Source: an uncultured Boseongicola sp.
GTDB taxonomy: Bacteria > Pseudomonadota > Alphaproteobacteria > Rhodobacterales > Rhodobacteraceae
Assembly: GCA_905479635.1 (NCBI GenBank)
Contig: CAJQNG010000211.1
Coordinates: 1 to 34,678, forward strand
DNA length: 34,678 bases
Direction: 5' to 3'
Part shown: piece by piece, positions 1-8,418 of the stretch
Layout: each line of letters begins with the position of its first letter
How positions within the stretch are numbered: the stretch's first letter is position 1
Made by a program: the position numbers and the translations under genes
The notes under the pieces: generated by a model
Seen by the model: the letters and a program-made list of their open reading frames with translations, nothing else
Database searches by the model: none
What the model was told of the DNA's origin: nothing

Positions 1-1082
1 GGATCGATCCCACCGGCCTGCACCGACTTGCCCGACGGCGTGTAGTAACGCGCCGTCGTCAGGCGCAGCGCTGCCTGCGGCCCGGTCTGGACCACGGTTT
101 GCACCGAGCCCTTGCCGAAGCTTTTGGTGCCGACAACGATGGCGCGGCGATGGTCCTGCAAAGCGCCCGCAACGATTTCAGACGCCGATGCGGAGCCACC
201 GTTGATCAAAACAACGATCGGTTTTCCTTGAGCAAGGTCGCCCTCTTCTGCATTGAAGCGGTCGCCATCTTGCGGATCGCGACCACGGGTCGACACGATC
301 TCGCCCGCGTCAAGGAACGCGTCCGAAACACGCACCGCCTGATTGAGCAAACCACCCGGGTTGTTACGCAGGTCAATAACGAAGCCGTTGACGTTGTCCA
401 GGCCACCAAGCTCTTCCACTTGTTCAGCAAGCTGGTCGCGCATCGACGGGAATGTCTGATCGCTGAAGGTCGTCAGGCGCAATACGACAGTGTCGCCAAC
501 TGTGCGCGAGCGCACCGCAGTCAAAGTGATGATATCGCGGATGATGGAGACATCGAAGGGTTCGCCTGCGCCCTCCCGCACCACTGTGATGATGATTTCA
601 CTGCCGACCGGGCCACGCATCAGGTCAACTGCCTGATCAAGACCAAGGCCCAGGACGCTTTCGCCATCCACGTGGGTGATGAAGTCACCCGCCTCGACAC
701 CGGCTTGATCAGCTGGCGTTCCGTCGATCGGAGAGACGACCTTCACAAAGCCCTCTTCTTGTGTGACCTCGATGCCAAGCCCACCAAATTCACCACGTGT
801 TTGCACACGCATATCGGCGGCGTCATCTGGCGACAGATACGACGAATGCGGATCAAGGGATGTCAGCATGCCCCTGATCGCAGCTTCGATCAGGTCGCCC
901 TCGTCTACTTCTTCGACATACTGCGCGCGGATCCGCTCGAATATATCACCGAACAGGTCCAATTGTTCGTAAACCGAGGCCTTTCGGTCGGCTTCTTGCG
1001 CCAACAACGGTCCGGCCACCTGCGTAGTCACAACGGCGCCAAGCATGATACCGGTGACGGACGCTAGAAAGAATCTTTTCAT
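1..1082 (-). CDS. ctpA: S41 family C-terminal processing peptidase CtpA (3' end missing)
   Basis: A serine protease exported to the periplasm that degrades or trims substrates from their C-termini. The ATG at 1082 opens a signal peptide (residues 1 to about 28, ending in a LLAQEA cleavage region). A helical N-terminal part follows, then a PDZ domain from about residue 95 (GGLGIEV) to about 165, then the S41 core. The catalytic Ser-Lys pair is visible: the middle serine of SASAS is residue 299, and the lysine of SFGKGSVQT lies 25 residues later at 324, the spacing known for Prc/CtpA. The frame is open to base 1, so about 360 residues are seen and the C-terminus lies outside the window. It is the last gene of the run gpmI-envC-ctpA, starting 10 bp after the envC stop, which suggests cotranscription. 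Family assignment is secure; the natural substrates are unknown. Confidence 0.95.
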   Translation of the reverse strand, partial: MKRFFLASVTGIMLGAVVTTQVAGPLLAQEADRKASVYEQLDLFGDIFERIRAQYVEEVDEGDLIEAAIRGMLTSLDPHSSYLSPDDAADMRVQTRGEFGGLGIEVTQEEGFVKVVSPIDGTPADQAGVEAGDFITHVDGESVLGLGLDQAVDLMRGPVGSEIIITVVREGAGEPFDVSIIRDIITLTAVRSRTVGDTVVLRLTTFSDQTFPSMRDQLAEQVEELGGLDNVNGFVIDLRNNPGGLLNQAVRVSDAFLDAGEIVSTRGRDPQDGDRFNAEEGDLAQGKPIVVLINGGSASASEIVAGALQDHRRAIVVGTKSFGKGSVQTVVQTGPQAALRLTTARYYTPSGKSVQAGGID

Positions 1083-1091
1083 TACAGTTCC

Positions 1092-2195
1092 TTAATCTAT
1101 CTGCCGATGAAACCGCGACCCGGGGTCGACGGCCTCCCGGCCCTGTCTTAGCTCAATATAAAGCGTTTCGCGGCCAGGTTGACCACTGCCTTGTTCGCTT
1201 TCGATCAATTTCTCTTGTTCACGTGCAAAATCGCCGCCCATAAGGCCAATTGGTTCGCCCAATGCCAGGATTTGACTGCGGGTCACAAACAGATCAGACG
1301 CGCCCGCCAAAATCAGCAATTCGCCTGCACGCGGCTCCAAAATCACGACCTTTCCGAAGTCCGGCAAAGCGCCCGCAAACCGAACCGTGGCCGCCACAGG
1401 CGTGGTGACGATTGCCGCTGCATTTGTCGCAATAATCCAACCGGGGCGCCGCACACCCACCGCGTCGGCCTCGTTAAAATCGCGCAGGACCCGGCCGACC
1501 ACTGGCAAAGCCCAGCTTTCACCGGCAGCGTCCGACCCCTGGGACGCTGTCACAAAATTGTCGGCGAAGGCGGCGAGTGTCTCGGAGGAGTTTATCAACG
1601 CCTCCATCGCAGCATCATCGGTCGCGGCTGCTTGCGGCAGATCACTGCGATTTGAGACGGCCTCAGATAAAGCAAGCCGCGCCGCGCGAATGCCCGCCAA
1701 GCCATCTTCAAGCTGCGCTTGCCCCGCAAGTTGCAAGGCAACGATATCCTGTATGCCTTCTAGTTCGCGCGCGACTGATTGCGCCCTCGTATTAAGCGCC
1801 GGGACCAACTCGCTGGCCAGCATACCGGTGCGGATCGCCGGAAGCGGGCCGTCGGGGTGCAAGACTTGCGCCGCACCGCCGCTGCGTTCGATGCTTTGTA
1901 GCGCCGCCAAAAGCTGCATCAACTCGGCATCGCGCCCTTCCAAAGCGCTGCTGATTGCGCGTTCTTCAAGGGCTGCAAGACGCAGACCTTCTCGCATGGC
2001 GGCAAGCCCACGCTCGTAAGCGCGCACGGTGACCGTCAAAGCCGCAATCCGATTGCCTGCGCCGTCTGCCTCGGACAAAGCCAAAGCTGCCTCCTGCAGA
2101 AAATCAGACGCTTCGCGCGCCAAATCCGCAGCGGAGTCCTGCGCCGAAACCGCCGGAGCGAAGGCCAGTGACAGGCAAAGCAAAAGATGCTTCAT
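1092..2195 (-). CDS. envC: EnvC-like murein hydrolase activator with degenerate LytM domain
   Basis: Likely a periplasmic activator of cell-wall amidases at division. The 367-residue protein has a signal peptide ending at VSAQ (about residue 18). A long Ala/Leu/Glu-rich region predicted to be coiled coil runs from about 20 to 200, and a C-terminal LytM/M23-like domain covers about 230 to 360 (recognisable IATNAAAIVTTPVAATV, GEPIGLMG and a final LYIELRQGREAVDP block). The zinc ligands of active M23 peptidases (HxxxD and HxH) are absent: the place of the HxH motif reads LLILAG. This is the degenerate state known for EnvC/NlpD activators, so it is probably not itself a hydrolase. The start ATG overlaps the gpmI stop in an ATGA arrangement, giving translational coupling; ctpA follows 10 bp downstream. 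Confidence 0.88.
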   Translation of the reverse strand: MKHLLLCLSLAFAPAVSAQDSAADLAREASDFLQEAALALSEADGAGNRIAALTVTVRAYERGLAAMREGLRLAALEERAISSALEGRDAELMQLLAALQSIERSGGAAQVLHPDGPLPAIRTGMLASELVPALNTRAQSVARELEGIQDIVALQLAGQAQLEDGLAGIRAARLALSEAVSNRSDLPQAAATDDAAMEALINSSETLAAFADNFVTASQGSDAAGESWALPVVGRVLRDFNEADAVGVRRPGWIIATNAAAIVTTPVAATVRFAGALPDFGKVVILEPRAGELLILAGASDLFVTRSQILALGEPIGLMGGDFAREQEKLIESEQGSGQPGRETLYIELRQGREAVDPGSRFHRQID

Positions 2196-3712
2196 CGCGT
2201 GATCAAGCTTTGCCCGGTCATTTCAGGCGGTGCGTTCAACCCGAGAAGATCAAGAAGCGTCGGCGCAAGATCCGCAAGTCGTCCGTCCATCAGAGTGGCC
2301 CCATCCGGCGCGCCGATCACGGCAACCGGCACAAGATTGGTCGTATGCGCCGTGTGTGGGCCGCCGGTTTCAGGATCGACCATGGTCTCACAATTCCCGT
2401 GATCAGCCGTCAGCACCATCGCGCCTCCCGCCGCCTCTAAGGCGACGATCACACGCGCAAGCCCCTGATCAACGGCCTCGCAGGCCTTCATCGCGGCGGC
2501 CAGATCACCGGTGTGACCCACCATGTCCGGGTTGGCGTAGTTCACGATGATCAGATCATAGCCGTCCTCGATCGCCGCCACGAAATGCTCCGTCACTTCA
2601 ACCGACGACATTTCAGGCTGTAAATCATAAGTCGCCACTTTGGGCGACTTCGGCATAAAACGATCCTCACCGGTCTCGGGTGTCTCTTTGCCGCCGTTCA
2701 GGAAAAACGTAACGTGCGGGTATTTTTCCGTTTCTGCTATGCGGAACTGAGTTAATCCGTGCTTTGCAACCCATTCACCAAGCGTGTTGGCGATCTTCTT
2801 TTTGGGGAAAGCGGCGGTCATGAACGCGTTATGCGCCTGCGAGTAATCCACCATTCCCAGAAGGGCCGCCAATTTCGGACGCTCGCCGACGTCAAAATTC
2901 GAGAACACAGGCGCCCCTATCGCGCTCAGAATTTCGCGCGCACGATCCGCGCGAAAATTGACGAAAAATACGCCGTCGCCGTCCTTCATCCCTTGGTAAC
3001 CATCAGCGATATAGGGCTCGATGAATTCATCGGACTGACCAAGCTCATACCGCTTAGCAATGGCCTCGACCGCATCAGCCACGGGATCAGCTTTGCCTAG
3101 CACCATGGCACGATAGGCTTTCTCAACCCTGTCCCAGCGATTGTCGCGATCAAGCGCGAAATACCGCCCGGAAACTGAAACGATTTTGACGCCCTCCGGC
3201 AATGCTTGCGCCAAAGCAGCGACCTGATCGTGCGCTGATTGCGGCGGCACGTCGCGGCCGTCTGTAATTGCGTGAACCACAACACTCACACCGCGATCGG
3301 TCAGCACCTTTGCTGCCGCGACGATGTGGGTCTGATGGGCATGTACACCACCCGGTGATGCCAGCCCGATAATATGTGCCGTGCCACCGCTGCCCTGTAG
3401 TTTTTTGGCAAAAGCGCCAATGGCTTCGTTGTCGAAGAACGATCCGTCTTCAATCGCCAGATCGATCTGCCCCAAATCCATCGCAACGACGCGGCCTGCA
3501 CCGATGTTGGTGTGACCCACTTCGGAATTACCCATCTGCCCTGTCGGCAAACCAACGTCAGGCCCATGGGTGATCAAAGTCGCATTCGGGCAGGTCGCCA
3601 TAATCCGATCAAACGTCGGCGTATTTGCAAGAACCGGCGCGTTTGCTTCGCGGTCCGCGCGGAGCCCCCAGCCGTCCAAAATGCACAGAACCACAGGTTT
3701 CGGGATGCTCAT
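2192..3712 (-). CDS. gpmI: 2,3-bisphosphoglycerate-independent phosphoglycerate mutase
   Basis: Interconverts 3- and 2-phosphoglycerate in glycolysis/gluconeogenesis, in the cytoplasm, using two Mn ions. At 506 residues it has the normal family length. Asp13 (LDGWG) and the phosphorylated Ser63 (GQMGNSEVGH) are in place, as is the C-terminal metal motif TADHGN. An in-frame ATG lies 23 codons upstream at 3781, but the family N-terminus (MSIPKPVVLCILDGWG) begins at 3712, so that start was chosen. The stop overlaps the ATG of the EnvC-like gene by 4 bases. The gpmI-envC-ctpA order is common in alphaproteobacteria. The exonuclease gene upstream ends 93 bp before this start on the same strand. Confidence 0.97.
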   Translation of the reverse strand: MSIPKPVVLCILDGWGLRADREANAPVLANTPTFDRIMATCPNATLITHGPDVGLPTGQMGNSEVGHTNIGAGRVVAMDLGQIDLAIEDGSFFDNEAIGAFAKKLQGSGGTAHIIGLASPGGVHAHQTHIVAAAKVLTDRGVSVVVHAITDGRDVPPQSAHDQVAALAQALPEGVKIVSVSGRYFALDRDNRWDRVEKAYRAMVLGKADPVADAVEAIAKRYELGQSDEFIEPYIADGYQGMKDGDGVFFVNFRADRAREILSAIGAPVFSNFDVGERPKLAALLGMVDYSQAHNAFMTAAFPKKKIANTLGEWVAKHGLTQFRIAETEKYPHVTFFLNGGKETPETGEDRFMPKSPKVATYDLQPEMSSVEVTEHFVAAIEDGYDLIIVNYANPDMVGHTGDLAAAMKACEAVDQGLARVIVALEAAGGAMVLTADHGNCETMVDPETGGPHTAHTTNLVPVAVIGAPDGATLMDGRLADLAPTLLDLLGLNAPPEMTGQSLITR

Positions 3713-3805
3713 CTCATGCCTTTCAGGTTGGGATTTTCGCGGACCATATAGAAAGCGTGGCCCGAGGAAAACCACCGCCAAAAGAAGTTAGCTTCGCACG
3801 GTCCG

Positions 3806-4810
3806 TCAAAGATCGTCCTCGCTGTCTGCGCCAAATTCGGTTTCGACGATCCCGGCGTCATATCCTTGGTCCTCCAGCCAACGCCGGAACGCCGACGTAT
3901 AGCCGTGGGTCACAAACACGCGCTCGGCGCCGGTAGCTTTGATTGCCATGTTCAAACCGTCCCAATCCGCATGATCCGACAGCACAAAGCCCCGATCCGC
4001 CGAGCGGCGACGCCGCACACCTCGCAGCGCCATCCAGCCACTTGCAAATGCCGTGGATGTCGGGCGGAATTTACCGGCCCAGGCGCTTGCCATGGCTGAA
4101 GGCACGGCCAGAACAAACGCCCCCGGATAATTTGCGGGCTTCAGATCGGGCGTCACACGGATGGACGCGGGCAGTCTTATGCCTTGTGCACGCAGGACTT
4201 CATTTGTGTTTTCAATCGCCCCATGCGTCAGGATCGGGCCAATCGAAGGATCGAGGCTTGCAAGGATGCGCTGTGCCTTGCCCAGCGCATAGGCCCCGCA
4301 GATCGAGAACCGACCCGACGCCGCGTTTGCAGCCCACCAGGAGTTCATATCGGCGGCCACCGATGACGGAGCGTCCCATTTGAAGACCGGCAAACCGAAC
4401 GTACATTCGCTGATGAACGTGTGACAGCGCACCGGCTCGAAAGGCTCGCTGACGCCATCGTCCACGACTTTGTAGTCGCCCGAAACAACCCAGACCTCGC
4501 CGCCAACTTCAATTCGAATTTGTGCTGAACCCGGAACATGGCCGGCCGGATGGAAGCTGACTTTTGCATCGCCAATCTGCCGGGGCTCGCCATAGGAGAT
4601 GGTCTCAAGCGCGATGTCACCAAGGCGATGCCGCATCACCGGGGCCGCGGCCTTGGTCGCCAGGTAACGCCCCATGCCGCCCCTTGCGTGGTCCGCATGT
4701 CCATGCGTAATCAACGCCCGGTCAACCGGCCGCCAAGGGTCAATATAAAAGCCCCCAGCCGGGCAAAAGACACCCTTCTTGGTGAACGTCAGAATTGGCG
4801 TTTTGCCCAT
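3806..4810 (-). CDS. Ligase-associated DNA exonuclease (metallo-beta-lactamase/beta-CASP-like)
   Basis: A 334-residue protein of the family known as ligase-associated DNA damage response exonuclease, related to the SNM1/CPSF nucleases. The metallo-beta-lactamase signature THGHADH supplies His36, His38, Asp40 and His41. Further metal-site blocks follow: PAGHVPGSAQ (about 87-96), VVSGDYK, ISECTFGLPVF, and near the C-terminus LSDHADWDGL and FVTHGYT. In other bacteria it is usually next to an ATP-dependent DNA ligase and a large DEXH helicase, and is thought to process DNA ends for repair. Here neither partner is adjacent: gpmI lies downstream and the ATP-grasp gene is divergent upstream. The biochemical role is inferred from the family. 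Confidence 0.9.
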   Translation of the reverse strand: MGKTPILTFTKKGVFCPAGGFYIDPWRPVDRALITHGHADHARGGMGRYLATKAAAPVMRHRLGDIALETISYGEPRQIGDAKVSFHPAGHVPGSAQIRIEVGGEVWVVSGDYKVVDDGVSEPFEPVRCHTFISECTFGLPVFKWDAPSSVAADMNSWWAANAASGRFSICGAYALGKAQRILASLDPSIGPILTHGAIENTNEVLRAQGIRLPASIRVTPDLKPANYPGAFVLAVPSAMASAWAGKFRPTSTAFASGWMALRGVRRRRSADRGFVLSDHADWDGLNMAIKATGAERVFVTHGYTSAFRRWLEDQGYDAGIVETEFGADSEDDL

Positions 4811-4901
4811 ACCTTTAATCTTAGCGTCCCAAAACTGCCCGAACAGCGGGCATTTGCATAAAACCAGACTTTACCTGCCGAAAGCCAGGCGCGCTTGCCC
4901 T

Positions 4902-4929
4902 TTGACTTTCCAGCCTCGGCGATCATAGT
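4902..4929 (+). promoter_or_regulatory. Candidate sigma-70 promoter of the ATP-grasp operon
   Basis: TTGACT at 4902-4907 and CATAGT at 4924-4929, separated by 16 bp, sit about 20 bp before the ATG at 4950 in the 139-bp divergent gap. Transcription would start near 4936, just before the AAGGGGA ribosome binding site. Judged by eye from consensus only. Confidence 0.45.
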
Positions 4930-4949
4930 CAGCGAGAACAAGGGGAATA

Positions 4950-6371
4950 ATGTTGAAAAAACCAAACTACTTCAATGAAATGGGCTCAGGCAATGCGATC
5001 CGCCCACCCTATGAGGGACTTGGTGCATGGGCGGCTGAGATGCCCGAGGAATTCCGCAACACCAAGCAATCCGAGGCCGAAGCCCTGTTCCGGCGCATCG
5101 GCATTACTTTTGCGGTCTACGGCGAAGGGGGCGACCCGGACCGGCTGATCCCTTTTGATATGTTCCCGCGCATTTTCGCCGCCCAAGAATGGCGCAAGCT
5201 GGAACGCGGCGTCAAACAGCGTGCGAAGGCGTTGAACGCTTTCCTTATGGATGTTTACGGGCGCGGTGAGATCGTAAAAGCCGGGATTATTCCGGGGCGT
5301 CTTGTCTATCAAAACGAGGCCTACGAGAAAGCAGTGGTTGGGATCAAGCCGCCGCGCGGTGTCTACAGTCATATCGTTGGCATCGACCTTGTACGGACCG
5401 GCCCCGACGAATTTTTCGTCCTTGAGGACAACTGTCGCACCCCGTCAGGTGTCTCTTATATGCTGGAGAATCGCGAGATCATGATGCGGATGTTCCCGCA
5501 ATTGTTCCGCGAAAACCGGATTGCCCCTGTGGAGAGCTATCCGGCGCAACTGCGACGCACACTTGCCAGCGTCGCCCCCGCAAAATGCGATGGCGAGCCG
5601 ACGGTCGCAATCCTGACGCCCGGCCATTTCAATTCGGCTTACTACGAGCACAGTTTTCTGGCTGACATGATGGGCGTGGCTTTAGTCGAGGGGCAGGATT
5701 TGTTCGTCAAAGGCGACTTCTGCTACATGCGCACGACGGAAGGCCCCAAGAAAGTTGACGTGATTTATCGCCGTATCGACGATGCCTACATTGACCCGCT
5801 TTGTTTTCGACCGGAATCAATGCTCGGCGTTCCAGGATTGATGAATGTCTATCGCTCGGGCGGTGTTGCCATCGCCAGTGCGCCGGGGGCCGGTGTCGCC
5901 GATGACAAGGCAATATATACCTTCGTACCCGAAATGATCCGCTTTTATCTGGGCGAAGAACCGATCCTGAACAACGTCCCGACCTGGCAGTGCGGCAAGA
6001 AAGACGAGCTGAAATACGTGCTTGAGAATCTTGGCGAGCTGGTCGTGAAAGAGGTCCATGGATCGGGTGGGTACGGGATGTTGGTCGGGCCGCGCTCGAC
6101 CAAGGAGCAGATCGAAGTGTTCCGCCTGAAAATCGAAGACAATCCCGGAAACTACATCGCCCAGCCCACACTCGCGCTGTCGACCTGTCCCACATTCGTC
6201 GAGGAAGGGATCGCACCGCGCCATGTCGATTTGCGGCCCTATTGCCTTGTCGGAGAGAACATAGAACTTGTACCGGGTGGCCTCACGCGGGTTGCGTTGA
6301 CAGACGGCTCGCTGGTGGTGAACTCAAGTCAGGGTGGCGGCGTCAAAGACACCTGGGTGTTGGCCGAATGA
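4950..6371 (+). CDS. Circularly permuted type-2 ATP-grasp protein
   Basis: A 473-residue member of the circularly permuted ATP-grasp family (formerly DUF404/DUF407). These are predicted to be ATP-dependent carboxylate-amine ligases; the real substrate is not known. Recognisable blocks are the N-terminal YGEGGDPDRLIPFD, GIDLVRTGPDEFFVLEDNCR (about residues 147-166), GVSYMLENR, and VVKEVHGSGGYGMLVGP (about 365-381), whose lysine and Gly-rich loop fit nucleotide binding. It begins with ATG after AAGGGGA and ends in an ATGA overlap with the alpha-E gene. This gene, alpha-E and a transglutaminase form a recurrent cluster in proteobacteria, so the three probably act on one peptide-like product. A homologous glutathione-synthase-like function is possible but cannot be settled here. 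Confidence 0.93.
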   Translation: MLKKPNYFNEMGSGNAIRPPYEGLGAWAAEMPEEFRNTKQSEAEALFRRIGITFAVYGEGGDPDRLIPFDMFPRIFAAQEWRKLERGVKQRAKALNAFLMDVYGRGEIVKAGIIPGRLVYQNEAYEKAVVGIKPPRGVYSHIVGIDLVRTGPDEFFVLEDNCRTPSGVSYMLENREIMMRMFPQLFRENRIAPVESYPAQLRRTLASVAPAKCDGEPTVAILTPGHFNSAYYEHSFLADMMGVALVEGQDLFVKGDFCYMRTTEGPKKVDVIYRRIDDAYIDPLCFRPESMLGVPGLMNVYRSGGVAIASAPGAGVADDKAIYTFVPEMIRFYLGEEPILNNVPTWQCGKKDELKYVLENLGELVVKEVHGSGGYGMLVGPRSTKEQIEVFRLKIEDNPGNYIAQPTLALSTCPTFVEEGIAPRHVDLRPYCLVGENIELVPGGLTRVALTDGSLVVNSSQGGGVKDTWVLAE

Positions 6372-7330
6372 CCCTTCTTGCCCGCCACGCCGAGAACCTT
6401 TTTTGGATTGGGCGCCTTGTTGAGCGCGCCGAAACCGTCGCCCGTCTATTCGAAGTTGGCTCACGCAATGCGCTGATCCCAAACACTGCGGGCGGCTTTC
6501 GCAACGAGTGGGAATCTGTCCTGCGCGCCAGCGGCTCGGCCGGTACCTTCAAGGCCAAATACGGGGACGATATTCGAGAACGAAACGTGGAAAGCTTCCT
6601 ATTTTTTGATTCCGATAATCCCTCGTCCGTCGCTTCGTGTATTGAACATGCTCGCGAAAACGCGCGCATTGTCCGCACCTCACTGACCAGCCAGACGTGG
6701 GACGCGCTGAACAACGCCAATCAAGAAATGCGCGAGTTGAAGCGGACAGAACGCTCGAAACTGTCGATGAGCGATCTGATTGATTGGACCTTGCGAACAG
6801 CCGCATTGATCCGCGGCACAATCGAAGACACGCAGCTTCGGATCGACGGTTACGATTTCCTGAATATCGGCACATATCTTGAACGCGCCGATAGCACCGC
6901 GCGCCTTTTGGATGTGAAATACTTTGTGCTTTTGCCACAGGTGGATTTCGTCGGGACCGAACTTGATAACTACCAGTGGCGGACGATTTTGCGGGCACTG
7001 TCCGCCCACCGGGCGTTCAGTTGGGCCTATGGCGGCGAGGTTACAGCGGCTAAAATTGCCGATTTCCTGATCCTTAACCGTAAGGCACCACGATCGCTGA
7101 TCACCTGCGCCGAGGAGGCCTGTTGGCATCTGGACCGGCTTGCCCGCGCTTATGGGCAAACAACCGAAGCCCAAACCCAGGCCCGTCTTCTGGTGGCTAA
7201 CATGAGCGAGATTACCGTCGATGATATCTTTGAAGAGGGGCTCCACGAGTTCTTGTCGCGGTCAATTGACGAGATCGCGGCTTTGGCGGCTGTCATTAGC
7301 GGCGTCTATCTAAGTGGGGAGGCCCGGTAA
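6368..7330 (+). CDS. Alpha-E domain protein
   Basis: A 320-residue, almost entirely helical protein of the alpha-E (DUF403) family, named for its conserved helical region rich in glutamate. Function is unknown; it is nearly always encoded beside circularly permuted ATP-grasp proteins and transglutaminases. The N-terminus LLARHAENLFWIGRLVERAE is the family hallmark, and YDFLNIGTYLERADSTARLL appears mid-protein. An upstream in-frame start at 6242 would lie inside the ATP-grasp gene. The ATG at 6368 matches the family N-terminus and overlaps the ATP-grasp stop (ATGA). The stop shares a base with the start of the transglutaminase gene (TAATG). Such tight coupling argues for a complex or fixed stoichiometry. 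Confidence 0.92.
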   Translation: MTLLARHAENLFWIGRLVERAETVARLFEVGSRNALIPNTAGGFRNEWESVLRASGSAGTFKAKYGDDIRERNVESFLFFDSDNPSSVASCIEHARENARIVRTSLTSQTWDALNNANQEMRELKRTERSKLSMSDLIDWTLRTAALIRGTIEDTQLRIDGYDFLNIGTYLERADSTARLLDVKYFVLLPQVDFVGTELDNYQWRTILRALSAHRAFSWAYGGEVTAAKIADFLILNRKAPRSLITCAEEACWHLDRLARAYGQTTEAQTQARLLVANMSEITVDDIFEEGLHEFLSRSIDEIAALAAVISGVYLSGEAR

Positions 7331-8139
7331 TGCGCTTACAAGTAAACCACCGCACAAGCTACCGATTTGACCCGCCAAAGCGGGGTGTCGCGCAATCATT
7401 GCGGCTTTGGCCGTCTCTGTTTGACGGTCAGAAAATTCTGGATTGGAACGTGGATATCGAAGGCGCGGTACGTGGCGCAAGCTTCCGTGACGGCGCCGGT
7501 GATCTGATCGAAACCGCGACCTTCCTTGGCTCCGTCGAAAATGTCGTTGTCGAGGTCAGCGGAACGGTCGAAACGACAGATCTGTCTGGCGTCCTGCGCG
7601 GCCACTCCGAGAAAGTACCGCCTTTGGCGTACGTCAGGCGCGGGCCTTTCACCCACGCAAGCCCCGCAATACGCGACCTTGCCGAAGCCGCCGTAAAAGA
7701 CGCCGGAAGCCCAATTGCCGAAGCGCATGCACTTGCCACAGCCGTCGGTGAAGCGATTGCCTATGTTCCGGGAGAAACCGACGAACGGACCACGGCCGCA
7801 GAAGCGCTGGAAGCAGGGCGTGGCGTTTGTCAGGATCACGCACATGCGCTTGTCGCAGCAGCCATAAGTCTGGAAATTCCCGCGCGCTATGTGACCGGAT
7901 ATCTTCACGCCGTAGGTGCCATCGCGGAAGCAAGCCACGCCTGGGCCGAGCTATATGTGCGGGATTTGGGCTGGGTTGGGTTTGATGCCTCGAACCGAGT
8001 TTGCCCCGACGAACGCTATATCCGGCTTGGGTCGGGCTTTGATGCGATCGATGCCGCGCCCATCCGAGGGGTGTCTCAAGGCTCGGGCGCAGAAGCGTTA
8101 AGTGTCGACGTGACAATCATTGATGCAGGTCAACAATAG
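7330..8139 (+). CDS. Transglutaminase-like cysteine protease family protein
   Basis: A 269-residue protein with an N-terminal beta-rich region (about 1-100, starting MRLQVNHRTSYRFDPP, typical of bacterial transglutaminase-like proteins) and a transglutaminase core. The catalytic triad is visible as Cys167 (GRGVCQDHAH), His203 (ASHAWAE) and Asp219 (VGFDASN). Family members hydrolyse or transfer amide bonds, so it may cleave or cross-link the product of the ATP-grasp partner. No signal peptide is seen, so it should act in the cytoplasm. Its ATG overlaps the alpha-E stop by one base. A proteasome-type peptidase that often follows this gene in related genomes is not present downstream. The actual substrate is unknown. 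Confidence 0.92.
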   Translation: MRLQVNHRTSYRFDPPKRGVAQSLRLWPSLFDGQKILDWNVDIEGAVRGASFRDGAGDLIETATFLGSVENVVVEVSGTVETTDLSGVLRGHSEKVPPLAYVRRGPFTHASPAIRDLAEAAVKDAGSPIAEAHALATAVGEAIAYVPGETDERTTAAEALEAGRGVCQDHAHALVAAAISLEIPARYVTGYLHAVGAIAEASHAWAELYVRDLGWVGFDASNRVCPDERYIRLGSGFDAIDAAPIRGVSQGSGAEALSVDVTIIDAGQQ

Positions 8140-8330
8140 GGTTTTTTATCAATCTGAGGGCTTTTTGCGGAGAACCTCATCTGAGGCGCGTCGCGCGATC
8201 CATGACATTCGGCGATGAGGTAATATTGCCACATTTTTAGGCGTGATGAAGAAAAATCACGCACAGCGTCCGCAGACTGTGTAGGCTCGTTTTGATAGGT
8301 ATTGTGTCTTTACGGATTAGTAGATTCTTA

Positions 8331-8411
8331 TTCCAGCCGCGCAGATTTACGACCGCGCAGCATATTAGTTCCTCCCTGACTGGATGGCCGTGCTTGCACG
8401 GCCCTTTTTTT
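8331..8411 (+). ncRNA. Candidate trans-acting sRNA, alpha-r8/MmgR (suhB) type
   Basis: In the 279-bp gap after the transglutaminase gene there is a three-part arrangement. First is a hairpin (GCCGCGC at 8336-8342 with GCGCAGC at 8355-8361, one mismatch). Second is an apparently single-stranded stretch with TTCCTCCCT at 8369-8377. Third is a strong Rho-independent terminator at 8386-8411. Two hairpins flanking a conserved UUUCCUCCCU element is, from memory, the architecture of the roughly 80-nt alphaproteobacterial sRNA family that includes MmgR; here 9 of the 10 bases match. The CCUCCC element could pair with Shine-Dalgarno sequences. The 5' end is a guess from family length. No strong promoter is obvious (TTGATA at 8292-8297 is a weak candidate). 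A plain terminator for the upstream operon is the alternative. Confidence 0.55.
8386..8411 (+). terminator. Rho-independent terminator
   Basis: Perfect stem GGCCGTG/CACGGCC with a CTTG loop (8386-8403), then C and seven T residues (8405-8411). It ends either the ATP-grasp operon or the candidate sRNA. On the opposite strand no T-run follows the hairpin, so it does not serve the M16 genes. Confidence 0.9.
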
Positions 8412-8418
8412 CGTCCAA

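Noticed and set aside
99-1067. 322-codon plus-strand open frame
   Set aside because: Antisense to ctpA, whose signal peptide, PDZ and catalytic residues are clear.
8386-8403. Terminator for the M16 operon on the minus strand
   Set aside because: On that strand the hairpin is followed by ATCC rather than a T-run, so it fits only plus-strand termination.
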